The position numbers were made by a program, and so were the translations under genes. The notes under the pieces were generated by a model. It saw nothing but the letters and a program-made list of their open reading frames with translations. It was not told the DNA's origin and made no database searches. A stretch of 64,000 nt of DNA from Melampsora larici-populina 98AG31 (lineage: Eukaryota > Basidiomycota > Pucciniomycetes > Pucciniales > Melampsoraceae), in NCBI RefSeq assembly GCF_000204055.1, contig NW_006768850.1, positions 231,624-295,623 on the forward strand. The letters are read 5' to 3'. Positions within the stretch are counted from its first letter, which is position 1. Every line of letters starts with the position of its first letter. Positions 11,955-23,926 of the stretch are shown here, in pieces.

Positions 11955-13327
11955 ATGGAACCTAGCAATGAGGAAACTCAGCCTGATGGACGACCAACTT
12001 ATCAAAATGCGATTCCATTCATCGATCCAACCAAACTTTCACCATCAATACCGACCAAAAGAATTACAGATCACCCTGATTTAACACATTTATTTGAATC
12101 AGCAGGTTTAAATCGATTAATCTCTGTGGTTGTAAACATGTCAGAAGCTGTCTCGAAATTCGGATTAATTGAAAATGAAGAAAAAAGGACTCGGTTATCT
12201 GATTCCATTAGTCTTGTTTGTCGGTAGTTTTCTTTCAGTTTTTAAGGAAGTTGATAGACTTGAAACACTTTACAAAGACTGATTGATAGGTTGTATGCTT
12301 TTTGTTCTTAGACAACTCGTAAGGTTTGTGATATATTTGATCGACTTGATGAGTGGATCTCAACGATACCATTAGATCAAGATCCACAAAGGTTTGGGAA
12401 TAAAGCTTTCAAAGTTTGGGGACGACGTTTAGAAGAGGTCAATATGTTGGCTTTTCTACATCTTGATGGGATCTATGATATCATATAAATCGGGATCTGA
12501 ATCGAAATCAATCAAACTCATTAACAGGAAGCCGAAGCTCTTCATGCTCCTATCATCGATTCTGATCATCAAGCCATTCTTCCTGAACTATTACACCACT
12601 TCAAGACTTCTTTTGGTTCGTTCATTCGATTAGATTATGGAACAGGTCATGAGGTGAGTAAAGCCGTCTCCCATACTCTCTCCCAATCACTAGGAATGCT
12701 GATCTTTGGCTTGCTTAGCTCTCTTTCATAGCCTATCTTTCAATCCTACATCTTACGGATATTCTTACAAAAAAAGACTTGACTACAACTGTCTTGGTGA
12801 TCTATCAGCGTTATCTTGATACATGTCGAAAGCTTCAAGAAGTCTACAGATTAGAACCAGCAGGAAGTAAAGGAGTTTATGGTTTAGATGATCATTTTCA
12901 TTTAGCCTATATCTTTGGTAGTGCTCAACTAATGCGTAAGTTGTATAAAAACTCTTGATATCCTCCTTTGATCTCTAACTTATCTGTTTATCCAAATTTC
13001 TTAGAACAATCAAAGATCAATCCAGCTCAAATCAATGATCCAAAGTTTTTAGAAAACCTTCAACCAAATTCATCTTTATTCTTTAGTGCAATTCAACATA
13101 TACGAAAGTTGAAAAAAGGTCCATTCTTTGAACATTCACCTATTCTTTATAATGTTGGAATCACAGTCAAACATTGGACAAAAGTTCATCATGGAATGAT
13201 TAAGATGTGGAAAGGTGAAGTGTTATCAAAAGTTCAAGTTATGCAACATTTTTGGTTTACAGATTTGGGAGTCTTGAGTTGGCAGATTGTTAAAGAAGAG
13301 GATGAATGTTTTAAGCAGATTCAATAG
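11955..13327 (+). CDS. PTPA: Serine/threonine phosphatase 2A activator (PTPA/Rrd family), 5 exons
   Basis: Peptidyl-prolyl isomerase-type activator of PP2A and related phosphatases; cytosolic and nuclear in yeast (Rrd1/Rrd2). Exons: 11955-12215, 12312-12437, 12528-12653, 12719-12935, 13005-13327. They total 1053 nt, 350 residues, a normal family length. Signature blocks are clear: [17 protein letters not shown] (about 115-131), [12 protein letters not shown] ending at 171, [15 protein letters not shown] (216-230), [20 protein letters not shown] and the EVL...QHFWF tail. The first donor is taken at 12216 (GTTTGT) because the stronger-looking GTAGTT downstream breaks the frame of exon 2. The ATG at 11955 is preferred; the open frame upstream has no family similarity. 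The end after QHFWF is slightly unusual (TDLGVLSW, then a Glu-rich tail) compared with the common FGSLL ending. The stop lies 5 bp from an inverted-repeat arm. Confidence 0.93.
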
Positions 13328-13331
13328 AGAG

Positions 13332-13364
13332 AAGGCGCAGATTCGAGCGATTCGTTATTACTAT
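13332..13364 (+). repeat. Left arm of outer inverted repeat
   Basis: AGGCGCAGATTCGAGCGATT and the following bases recur in reverse complement at about 14868-14896. The arms bracket about 1.5 kb just after the PTPA stop codon. Confidence 0.6.
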
Positions 13365-14007
13365 TTTGTCGATATGGTACTCGTTTTACCAGATTTTTCA
13401 CGTTTTCGCTTGCAAAGTAGACAAAGGACCACTTTTAGACGTCGTGCACAGTCCGATCAACTTTAACATTCGTTTTAAAACGTCGAGCCTCCTATAGTTT
13501 CAGTGAGGCTCGACGTCATCTACACAGCCGATGACGCGGGCAAACGCAGCATTGGGGGCTTTTACGCAGCCAGTCCCTTTGTTAGTGAAGGAATAGGAAG
13601 GTGCTTTTCTATTCCTTTTTCTGCTATCGCTATTTCTGTTATCTCGTGATGAGAAAACTGCGCAGGACGTCAAAAACCAGTCTATTTTCTATTTGGAGAC
13701 TGGTTTAGAGTGCACATCACTGGATTCAAGTGCTCATCTGCACTTTAATCGAGGCTTTCAAGGTGCCTTTCACCCAGATGACACGAATGATAGCTATGGG
13801 TTTGCCCACTTGAAATATGTAAAAGAGGATTTGTAGAAGGGGGCAGGTGAAATCGGGCAGCCAGGATGAAGTTTCAATCATCGGCATGTCATCGAGGTAT
13901 CTCAAACACCAGGCATGGGATTAGATAGGTGACTGAGTGACATCCACAAGGCTGTCACTCGTCCTATAGTTTAACCTTCCTGCTGATACCAAAGCCAAAA
14001 ACCACTC
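13365..14007. other. Interior of outer repeat, no gene
   Basis: No coding frame is supported. Two local stem-loops are visible. CGTCGAGCCTC (13481-13491) pairs with GAGGCTCGACG (13505-13515) around a 13-nt loop, and AAACCAGTCT pairs with AGACTGGTTT near 13674-13703. Confidence 0.4.
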
Positions 14008-14010
14008 TAA

Positions 14011-14853
14011 GAGCATCCGCACTCGTTTGCGGTTGTTAACTTGGTCACGTGCGGTAACAACCGCTACATTAAGCAAAAAATGACTTAACTCAGCCAAATT
14101 TCGCACTCGTTTGTGTTAGTAGCACTGTAACGTTTGTAACTTTACCGATAATGCATGTGCTCCACAGTGGTCATGCAGTAAGGTAACATTCAATTTTTCA
14201 AGTACGATTTCAAGTTTAAGAAAACAAAGGCTATATTTGAATACATCTATTGATCTTGTGAAAATTATAAAGATTTGAAACTACACAAGAAAGATGAACA
14301 ATCTGAACCAATCCAAACTTTTTTTAATGTTTGATTCAGCTTTTTTCAACTGTTTGGTTTGTATCTCTTGATCTTAAAAGTCTTCCAGTCATTAGTCTTT
14401 AGAATTCAATTTTCTCATCTATCTCTATACATATGTGAAGTCTGAAATTCTTCATATTGATTCGATTGGTTTGAAGTCGAGTTGAAGATTTTCAAACGAC
14501 CTATTTTAGAACAAAAAAACAAAAAAAACAATCGTAAAAACATCGATTGGTGTTAAAAGGTCTTGATTCAATTCATGTGACTGGGTGAGAGAGGTGAAAA
14601 GACGATGTTTGTTGTTGACTTTGGTATTGGAGATTGGGCTGAGTTGAGTTTTTGGAGTTGTAGTTGCTGTGAACAGGTCGTGATGTGTGCTACCGCATGC
14701 GTTAGCCAATCGGTAGATTTACCGATTCGCTAATGCAAACTGATGAAAAATTAACTACCGCGGGGCTAATTGTTCACCGGTGCGGAAAAGACCCCGCGGT
14801 TGCGTTAAATTTAACCTTACCGCACTCGATTTACCGCACGAGTGCGGATGCTC
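14011..14853. mobile_element. PIF/Harbinger-like MITE, 843 bp, TAA target duplication
   Basis: Perfect 15-bp terminal inverted repeats, GAGCATCCGCACTCG at the left and its reverse complement at the right, are directly flanked by TAA on both sides (14008-14010 and 14854-14856). A 3-bp TWA duplication with GAGCATCC-type ends is typical of PIF/Harbinger. CGCACTCGTTTG also recurs sub-terminally near 14104. The interior has no transposase-length frame, so the element is non-autonomous. It lies inside the outer inverted repeat and is therefore the younger insertion. Confidence 0.75.
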
Positions 14854-14867
14854 TAATGTACTTCAAA

Positions 14868-14896
14868 TAGTAACAAATCGCTCGAATCTGCGCCTG
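14868..14896 (-). repeat. Right arm of outer inverted repeat
   Basis: Reverse complement of the 13332 arm: AGGCGCAGATTCGAGCGATT followed by TGTTACTATTT. A 3-base gap relative to the left arm suggests age. Confidence 0.6.
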
Positions 14897-17655
14897 GTCC
14901 TTAATGAGTTTATCTTTCTTTATACAATTAGTTGATGTTCATTGAGCTTGATAGTTGTAGTATAGGGTGTAGAAAAATGTTCGTTATGTTTGAATGAGGA
15001 TGATTCCAAAATGGAATTTCTCATTACTTTTGATCTAGAGAGAAGGTTGTCTGTGTGGATGTACATTCTTTGAGGTACAAAAAACAGTCATCCTAGCCAT
15101 GGTCTGAAAGCTACCAGCAACTGTTCCATGTATGGTTTCAAAAGGTCACTCACCATTTCCCACTTCTTTTAAATGCCTCATCAAGAAAATATCAATTGGA
15201 CAAAGAAACAGATCCATAGCTTTGAAAAATAACTTGGGCCATACTAGACACACACCCCTAGTTCAAAATATGCATCTAGACAGGGCCTCTTGAATAGGAT
15301 GCTTGTTGAACCTGTAGTACCTCTACTATTTGCTGAGATATTGTAATGCAGCAGTCAACAATTGAATGTTGGAAGTGGGCCTTGGAGGCCTTGCAATTTA
15401 CACCACAGTGAGCCAAGTGATAGGGCTCTGACCCATGTTTTTGGATAGCACTCACCCATGCGCATCTTTTGAGATGCTTGAAACCTTGATGCAAGCACTG
15501 ATGCACAGTATACATGCCCAAAGCCCAAAATTGGGTCACATTACCAACCTCTATAGGTGCATTCATGGGTCCTCACATTGCATGCCAAGGTGGCCAAGTA
15601 TGTAAATTCTTCAAATTACACTGCCTCCAAATATTGTAAAAATGACCAGTGTAGGAGCTAGGGCTGCATAGTGTGAAGTAGCAGGTCAGATGTTTCAGTG
15701 CTTTGCAGGGAATTGTGAGTTAGTTAGTGGTGATCTTGATGTCAACCACCCTATGTATTTTGGTTGAACTGAACCTGATGTGGGCAACCTGGATGCAAGA
15801 TCTGAGTGACTATGACAGATCTGTACATGTTGGGCTTCCCTTTCCTACATTAAAACACCTCTAGATCCAAATTTGAAAGAGGTGGCATTTTATAGATGCA
15901 GGCTAGAAGCCCAGTAAAGTCAATTGTTTGTATCCTAGGTGGTGTCAGGATTCACACAGAAAAAATTGATCAGCATAAAACATATAATGCAAGGTTCAAA
16001 TCAAATGTTGGAAGATCATTTGAGGTGATCAAGTTGGGTGCATACACTTGGCTTGCTCTTGGACTTTTTGGCTACATCAACAAAGAAGAACATCAATGTC
16101 ACGTAAGTGCTCCGGTGTAGAAATGTGATGAGTGGTAAGATACATACTAGTAAGCATCTGGGTCTTCTTTGTGTACACTGTAACCTTCAATCTGAGCCGG
16201 ATTGTAAAAGTAGGGCTCAGTCAGTAAGTTTTGTATAGCCAGCACGAGCTAGTGTTTTCAGTCAATGATAACAAAATTCTGATGAATGGGAAGATGCATA
16301 CCGGCGAAAGGCGCATAAATCCCATAGATCACAGGATTCAAGGGGGACTTACCTGCTCAAGAATAATCACTGGTTCCCAGCGCATCTCATGATTGAGGAT
16401 TGGGGAGGAAACAGTGCCAGATGATTCGGATGAACAAGAGGTGGGGTAAATTTGCCTGATCAAGGTGGATGTATGGAATATTTGTCAAGATAGATCCAGC
16501 ATGTCAATGAGAGGACATGATATCACATTGAGGGCTATCAATTTTGCAATAGGATGATCCATATAAATTGAAAAACTCACATTTTGGGGGCTTTGAAGGA
16601 TAATCTGTTCAAGCAATATACCATAGTGAGCCAAAAACGCAAACCAAAGATCCACAGTTTTGTCACTGGTCTTGGTAAGTGACACTTACCTTGAAGAAAG
16701 ATCATCTGAAGCTTGTATATTCTCCCGGCCCAATCAGTCTATAAACATGTTCAAAAAGTTGGAATATATACAGCTGATTGGTAAGATGATCTTTGAACTT
16801 GTGGTATGCAGCACTGGCAGAACTTTGAAGGTGGAAAGGGTAACGGATGTGAACATTGAGGTCGACTGACACCTTTTTTACCAGGGATCCTGACTTCCCA
16901 CAGCATCATGTTGAGAGTAGAATCTGAATTCTTTGTGGGCCGAGCCCAGAAGCCCTACAACATTTGTGTTGTTTGACATTATTGATGATCAGAGATATAG
17001 GCCAAATGTAACAAACACAACCAACTGTCAGCACTTGGTCATCTGATAATTGGCGGGTATTGTGGAGCGCTGGTATGGTTTTCTGCAGTCAACTCACAGA
17101 GGGATGGTTTTTGCACCATTTCTTTCTTTCTTCTACCAGACAAGCCCTGAAACAAAAGGGAAATTGGGAATCAATCAACAACAGAGCAATTGACCAGCCT
17201 GCAATGTAAGTCAAAACTTGGGAGGCCGTTGGCAACTGAGGCTGAATGTGATCCATGCGCTGAATTATATCATGACTAAACTCAACTTGCACTCCGACAT
17301 CTTATCTCTGATCTGCGAGGATGATGCAAAGGTGTTGAAAGCTCAAAGTGGGGGTCCCAAATAATTGTATTGACATGACCCAGGAGAGCCCCAGCTGAGT
17401 ACCGGTTTTATCCGGTCGTCGTATACATACAAGACATACAACCCCAGCTCGCTGACAGTGTGACTGTGATCACCCAGCTGCATTTTGGAACAAAGATTAA
17501 TGGTCAAATGGGACACGGCAAAGTAAGTAAGATTCACGAGTATTGATTACACAATTCCAGCGAGTGAATGATGCAATGCATTACATGAATATTAAAGTTA
17601 TATAATTGTCCTTGAAATAAAAATAAAAATGTCCATAAGATGAAAGAAAGGGTTA
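14897..17655. other. Gene-poor interval with decayed sequence
   Basis: All frames are broken. The longest open frame is 96 codons at 15276-15566 (-); it is Cys/His-rich with no domain I recognise and may be an element remnant. No tRNA, rRNA or clear terminal repeats were seen. The right end holds the 3' flank of the minus-strand modular gene. Confidence 0.4.
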
Positions 17656-20600
17656 CTAGCGACTGTAAGTTTGAGAGCCAGTTTGAATACCGAGATTAAC
17701 ACCAACACTAGCAAAGAAGCCTAAGTCAAGTGAAGCGTATGCATGGGCTTTCACAGCGACATTAACACCAGCTGAGACAAGGACTGAGAGTAAGACTTTC
17801 AGAGGATTGTTGAAAGAGACAATGGAGTCTAATAAAAAACAAAACCATCCTTTCAGTTAGCAAAATAATGAGAGCTAAAGAGTTTCTAATACTAACCATG
17901 GCATGATGAGGTCAAACTATAGCTGGCGATGAGTTTTAAGAGGGCTTGTAATTTGATCAGTAGCTCAAAATATTGGGAGCAGAGAGCCTGGGACATAAAC
18001 ATCTTGTGGTAAGCATCAGGTCAAGCTCTGAGTACAAAGAGGTCAGCTTACATCTGCGGTAACGTGGACGAGGGCATCAGATTGTCCTCCAATGCATGAG
18101 ATCGAAGCCACAATGGTGGTTAATCCTTTGTTGAGGACAGCAGTGTCCTTCGATTCACAGGCAGTCTTGAAGCTTGGAGTATAAGAAGCAACAGCGCTTG
18201 TTGATGCTTTGAATTCATCAAATACTTTGGCAGAGGCATCTACGTTGAAACCAGCCTTTGAACCGAGACCAGCCTTTGCACCGAGACCTGCCTTTGCACC
18301 GAAACCAGCTCCCGCAACAGCGTGGGTACCAGCTCCGACAAGAGTACCCAGAGAACCAATACCAGCACCGACACCAGCACCGACACCAGCACCAGCGCCA
18401 GCAATGGCACCAAACCCGAAGCCAAGTCCAATTTGAGCAAAGAGATTCAAGTCGAGGGAGGCGGAGAATCGGAGAATTTAGCATGAACATCGATACCAGT
18501 AGATCCAACGACCGAGATAATAGCATTGAGAGGAACTTGTAAAGAGACGATAGCGACTGAATGATGAAATTTCAAAGTAATTTCAGAACGTTACATATAT
18601 GCCAATAAAGCTCTAAGTCACTCACCATGACATGAAGAGGTCAATTGGTAGTCAGCAATGAATCGCAGTAAGACTTGTAGTTTGGCAAACAACGCGATAA
18701 CATTGGTAGTAAGGACCTAAAGAGTAGCATCAAAATGAGTGTTGTGTCAAAGTCAAGGAAATTCGATCTATCACTTACATTGGTACCAACGTGAGCGTAA
18801 ACATCTGCGTTTGCTCCTAAGCCTGCAACCGAGTTTCGAATACTACCTAATGCACTGACAAGGAATCCGATGTCGTGTCTTTGGCACGCCTTCTCAAAGT
18901 TGGATGCGTAACCGGCGATAAGACCGGCGGAAGCTTGAAAGCCAGCTACCAAATGAGCGGAAGCGTCTACACCAGCACCGACGACGCCTCCAATTCCGGC
19001 ACCAACAACGCCTCCAATTCCAGCTCCAACACCAGCTCCGAAACCAGCTCCAACACCAGCTCCAGCTCCGGCACCAACGTTGAAACCGAAATGAAGTCCG
19101 ATTTGGGCAAAAAGGTCGAGGTTGACAGCAGCAGATAGTTTGGCGGAGACATTGATACCAACAGAACTGACTACAGAGACCATGCCATTAAGAGAGGCTT
19201 GTAGATCAATGATGGCGCCTATATAATTAAGGAGAACGATCGATCGTCAATAAGCTACAGATATCTTCTAAAGAAACGGTTGACTTACCATGACAAGCAG
19301 CGCTGAGCTTGTAATCAGCGATGAGTTTGATCAAGACTTGTAGCTTGACAAATACACCGACAACGTTGGTGGTAAGAGCCTACAAAGATCGCTCAAAAGT
19401 TAGTGTTCTGTCAAGCCAAAGAAAGGGTAAGCTAGCACTCACATCAGCACCAACGTGAGCATAAGCATCAGTATTGACTCCCAAACCTTGGATCGAGGCT
19501 TTGATACGGCCAAGTGCGCTGACAAGTGCTCCGACATCGTTTTGCTGACAAGCAATTCTGAACTGGCCTTCATAGCCAGCAATGAGACCGGCGCAAGCTT
19601 GAAATCCAGCGACCAAGTTGACGGAAGCGTCGACTCCAACACCACCGCGAACACCAGCTCCGACACCAGCTCCAACACCAGCTCCAACACCAGCTCCAAC
19701 ACCAGCTCCGAAACCGGCTCCAACACCAGCTCCAGCTCCGACGCCCGCTCCAGCTCCAACGACAGCTCCAGCTCCGGCACCAACGTTGAAACCGAAATGA
19801 AGTCCGATTTGGGCAAAAAGGTCGAGGTTGACAGCAGCGGAAAGTTTGGCGGAGAGATTGATACCAACAGAACTGACTACAGAGACCATGCCGTTAAGAG
19901 AGGCTTGTAGATCAATTATGGCGCCTATATAATTAAGGAAAAAGATCGATCGTCAATAAGCTACATATACTTTCGAAAGAAACGGTTTTGACTCACCATG
20001 ACATGCAGCGCTGAGCTTGTAATCAGCGATGAGTTTGATCAAGACTTGGAGCTTGACAAATACACCGACGACGTTGGTGGTAAGAGCCTACAAAGATCGC
20101 TCAAAAGTTAGTGTTCTGTCAAGGCGAAGAAAAGGTAAGCTAGCACTCACATCAGCACCAACGTGAGCATAAGCATCAGTATTGACTCCCAAACCTTGGA
20201 TCGAGGCTTTGATACGGCCAAGTGCGCTGACAAGTGCTCCGACATCGTTTTGCTGACAAGCAATTCTGAACTGGGCTTCATAGCCACCAATGAGACCGGC
20301 ACAAGCTTGAAATCCAGCAACCAAGTTGACAGAAGCTTCGACTCCAACACCACCGCGAACACCAGCTCCGACACCAGCTCCAACACCACCGCGAACACCA
20401 GCTCCGAAACCAGCTCCAACAATAGCTCCAGCTCCGGCACCAACGTTGAAACCGAAATGAAGTCCGATTTGGGCAAAAAGGTCGAGGTTGACAGCAGCAG
20501 ATAGTTTGGCGGAGACATTGATACCAACAGAACTGACTACAGAGACCATGCCATTAAGAGAGGCTTGTAGATCAATTATGGCGCCTATACAATCAAGGAG

Positions 20601-21325
20601 AAAGATCGATTATCAATAAGCTACATGTATTTTCTAAAGAAACGGTTTTGACTTACCATGACATGCAGCGCTGAGCTTGTAATCAGCGAGGAGTTTGATC
20701 AAGACTTGGAGCTTGATAAATACACCCACAACGTTGGTTGTAAGAACCTACAAAGATAATTCAAAAGTCAGTGTTCTGTCAAGCCAAAGAAAGGGTAAGC
20801 TAGCACTCACGTCCGCACCAACGTGGGCGTAAGCATCAGCATCGATTCCTAAACCTTGGATCGAGGCTTTGATACTTCCAAGTGCGCTGACAAGTGCTCC
20901 GACATCGTTTTGCTGACAGGCAATTCTGAACTGGGCTTCATAGCCACCAATGAGACCGGTGCAAGCTTGAAATCCAGCGACCAAATTGACAGAAGCTTCG
21001 ACTCCAACACCACCGCGAACGCCAGCTCCTCCTCGAACACCAGCTCCAAAACGACCGCCGGCACCAGCACCAGGAACGAGCCCACCTAATGCTCCAACAC
21101 GTCCCGCAGCCGCTCCAAGACCTCCTGCACCGGCTCCAGCGCCAAAACCAGCACCACCACCGGGTCCAAAAGTAGGAATACTTTGAACGATAGGAGCTAT
21201 AATCGTGCAGAAGAATCAGAAGTCTTATGAGCTTAAGAATTTTATCAAAGAAAAATGACAGAGCAGAAGGAACTAAAAGACGTACCACTAAGAGCAAGAG
21301 CTCCGACCAAGTTACCCAACAACAT
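17656..21325 (-). CDS. Modular secreted Gly/Ala/Val-rich protein, 12 exons in five tandem exon-pair modules
   Basis: Exons (minus): 21286-21325, 20811-21196, 20657-20747, 20151-20584, 19997-20087, 19443-19924, 19289-19379, 18779-19218, 18626-18716, 18052-18556, 17897-17987, 17656-17828. The start MLLGNLVGALALSAPIVQ looks like a short signal peptide. Each module is a long exon (Leu/Val-rich amphipathic stretch, NLDLFAQIGLHFGFNV, a variable GAGAGVGAGFGAG-type run, then LVAGFQAC..IACQQND..ALVSALG) ending in phase 0, plus a 91-nt exon (TTNVVGVFVKLQVLIKL..AACH) ending in phase 1. Three Cys recur per module. A non-repeat cap (DSIVSFNNPL to TYSR) ends the protein. Without the 8-bp duplication in the last long exon the model would give about 968 residues. 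With it, the frame breaks in module 5. Function is unknown; a cell-wall, matrix or silk-like structural role is inference from composition. Confidence 0.8.
18462..18477. repeat. 8-bp tandem duplication causing a frameshift
   Basis: CGGAGAAT is present twice in a row (18462-18469, 18470-18477). The exon containing it (18052-18556) is 505 nt, whereas the module phase pattern needs a length congruent to 497. The open frame changes exactly here. Confidence 0.75.
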
Positions 21326-22679
21326 CTTATAGAAATTTAAGAATGGATAGAAAGAAAGTCTGAAAGAAATCACAAAACAATCTTCAAGATTGGTTGTGAG
21401 AAAATAAATAAATAAGTTAGCTTATAGAGATATAAAAAGGGTATGCTCTTAAAGCTCTCAACGAGGGTAAGGATGTAGGATGAGGAGAGAGGTAAAGAAG
21501 TTCAACTTCGATGGCTTTTATATGTCTATTTTTCGCCTTGAGTGAGCTTGATGACTGAGAGCCGCGGATCCACTGGAATGGATTCGGTATCTATATCTCA
21601 GAGTGATTAAACATGTCCAGAAGCAGGATTTACGGAAAATCGTCTTGTTGTATATGGTAATCCGAAGCCTGAGATAGGGAAACAATGATTCTTTCAAGAT
21701 CGTCTCAAGCCTGAAAATGCTGGGTGGACCTAGGTGGACTCTCTTGAGCGTTCGATCTGGAATGCGTGAATGTTTCTTTATTGTGTGCAACTTTGGAAAC
21801 CCAGACAATTTTTCACCCTTGTTGTTCGTGATACTCCAAAGTATGAGTTCGAGAAACAATCATTCTTTTAGGAATTCACTATAGCTTATAGCTCCATGTT
21901 TTTTCGAAACAGAAAATTGCCAGGTGGGGTTCTTCAATCTCGAGATTATCCTCTAGTTCGAAAGACGAAATTAATTATTGGGCGGATATACATACAATAA
22001 ACTCACAAAGCATCAAATATGGCTCACCAGAATCGTAATTTGATGACCGATGCCTCTACAAGCCAGAAGGTCCAAGTTTGCTATCCCCCTCTGGGGTTCT
22101 CGCAGGTCCTCGCCCGCTCTTTTTTCGCAAATCAGACATTTGTTGATGAACTCAAAGGATTTCCATCACACCAAGTTAGAAATTCAATCTCGGAAACACA
22201 AACATACAGCCATATCTCTTCCGCCTCTGGGTAACTGAGGAGGCTCTTGTGCTCACTTGAATTTCGAACGGTCATTGCTAGATCTACCTTAGGAAGTATG
22301 AGATGAATCTGTTCATTGGATGCTCACTCACAACCATGTTCTTTGTTCCTAAACTCACACGAATATTTGGATGATTTTTCTTTGTTCAAGCGCTCTAAAA
22401 GTGATGATTGATGTATATCCTGAAGCTCCAATTAGACGAACTAGCATTACAGCCTTTCTTTACGGACTTCTTGGGAAAGAAACTGTTCATAGATGGCAAG
22501 ATAGCCCACAAAAGAATGATGTGGGTTGAAATACAGCGTTTCATATTTGATGAAATAATGTTGAATGAGTATATTTCATGATTTTGAGACTATTGATCAT
22601 AAGAAGATTGAATAAAATACATAAATACAAATATCAGCGTAATTCAAGATGACGAATCAGATGATAAAATCGAGCATGT
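21326..22679. other. Intergenic between modular gene and FRG1
   Basis: 21326-21520 is the upstream region of the modular gene. A 72-codon open frame (22019-22234, +) starting MAHQNRNLM has no domain. A downstream stretch near 22400-22500 looks partly coding but is not joined convincingly. No gene is called. Confidence 0.4.
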
Positions 22680-23926
22680 TTACTAAAGAAATATGTAAAT
22701 AAGAATCAATGTTAGTCAAGACATTTAAGGAAGTATTGAAAACAAAGGTTAATAAGTTGACTAACTTTTGCATATCGATCACTTTTCAGTTTTGATCGAC
22801 GATCAAGTAATTCTTCAGCTAATCTTCCATCTTTACGTGCTTTTTTAAGTGATGATGATGATTCCATTGAAGTTATAAGTCGACCTGCTCCACGAGTTTG
22901 ACTCTGACGTCTATGAAAAAAAAAACATAACACATGGAATCAGTATTTGATAGATCCAAAGATGATATGAAAAAAATCGATAAGAGTTGATTTCTAGACT
23001 CACATTGCATTTGCTTCTAAATCTGCGATAGTCTGACCAGGTTTAAGGATTGTTAAACCGAGGTTGGTACCGTTATCATTAGATTGTGCTAGTAAACCTT
23101 TCTTTGCAAGTTCATCTGCTAAACGTTTCTTCGCTTTGATCAATTCTGCTGCTTGCATACGAACTAAGAATTGACAAGACGGATCATCAGAAGTAGTAGA
23201 ATCACATCTAATAGATAATTTTCCACCCGCGATTTCTTCAATACTGATATATTTATTATAAGCAATTGATCGGATTGAAAAAACGCCATCTAAAGTTTCT
23301 CCTTTTTCAACTTGAATTGATTCTTCATTCTTTTGATTAGAAGTTGAAGGTTCTTCATTAAGTTTTTCATCTTCGTTGGGTAAGATGATAGGTTCAAATG
23401 TCCATTCTTCTTGAATTCCACGTGCTTCACGTTCAGCAGTTACATCACCTAATTCATCTGTAGCAAGATATCTTCCATTAGCAACTCTTAAGGTTACCAT
23501 CGTTTCACTATCTACTATTCTTGTACAAACCATCACATGATTCACGTCATCTGGTTCAAGAGTTTCAAGTGCTTCAGTTGAAAGGATTGCAGGTGCGACT
23601 TTGGCAATCGGGGTGACTGGTGAAGGAAAGATTGCAATCGAACATGGTTTGGATTTAGGTGGGTTGATACAAATTGAATAAATCGGTCCTAGGATATGAT
23701 TTGGAGTAGGTGGATTTAACCATCCTTCGGTTTGATCTTGTGGTGTATTGTTGGATTCATTAATTTCTTGATGTCTTCGTTTCTTATGTTTTTTCTCCTT
23801 TTTCTCGCCTTTGAACTATTTATGAATGCGAAAGTCAGCTTGAGACGTTCAGTCGGGAAGTTTTCATGAAGATAATCAGACATACCGATTACTTACCATT
23901 AGCTTTCCAGATTTCTTTTCTCCCAT
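22680..23926 (-). CDS. FRG1: FRG1-like protein, 4 exons
   Basis: Homologue of FRG1, a nuclear/nucleolar protein with a fascin-like beta-trefoil, linked in animals to RNA processing and actin bundling. Exons (minus): 23897-23926, 23004-23815, 22766-22910, 22680-22682; 990 nt, 329 residues, somewhat longer than human FRG1 (258). The N-terminus is Lys-rich (KKEKKHKKRRH) like the nuclear-targeting start of the family. The trefoil region runs from about VMVCTRIVDSETMVTLRVAN through SIAYNKYISIEEIAGGKLSI. The C-terminus SLKKARKDGRLAEELLDRRS to DRYAK closely matches the family's conserved end. A Glu/Ser-rich insert (about 150-180) is extra. The final exon supplies only the stop codon TAA directly after the acceptor TTTAG. 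All phases agree. Confidence 0.92.

Noticed and set aside
15276..15566. 96-codon Cys/His-rich frame as a gene
   Set aside because: No domain, no splice context and surrounded by broken sequence; at most an element remnant.
18209..20504. Many long open frames on both strands over the Gly-rich exons
   Set aside because: They are shadows of GC-rich simple repeats; only the minus-strand frame has consistent splice phases, a signal-like start and conserved modules.
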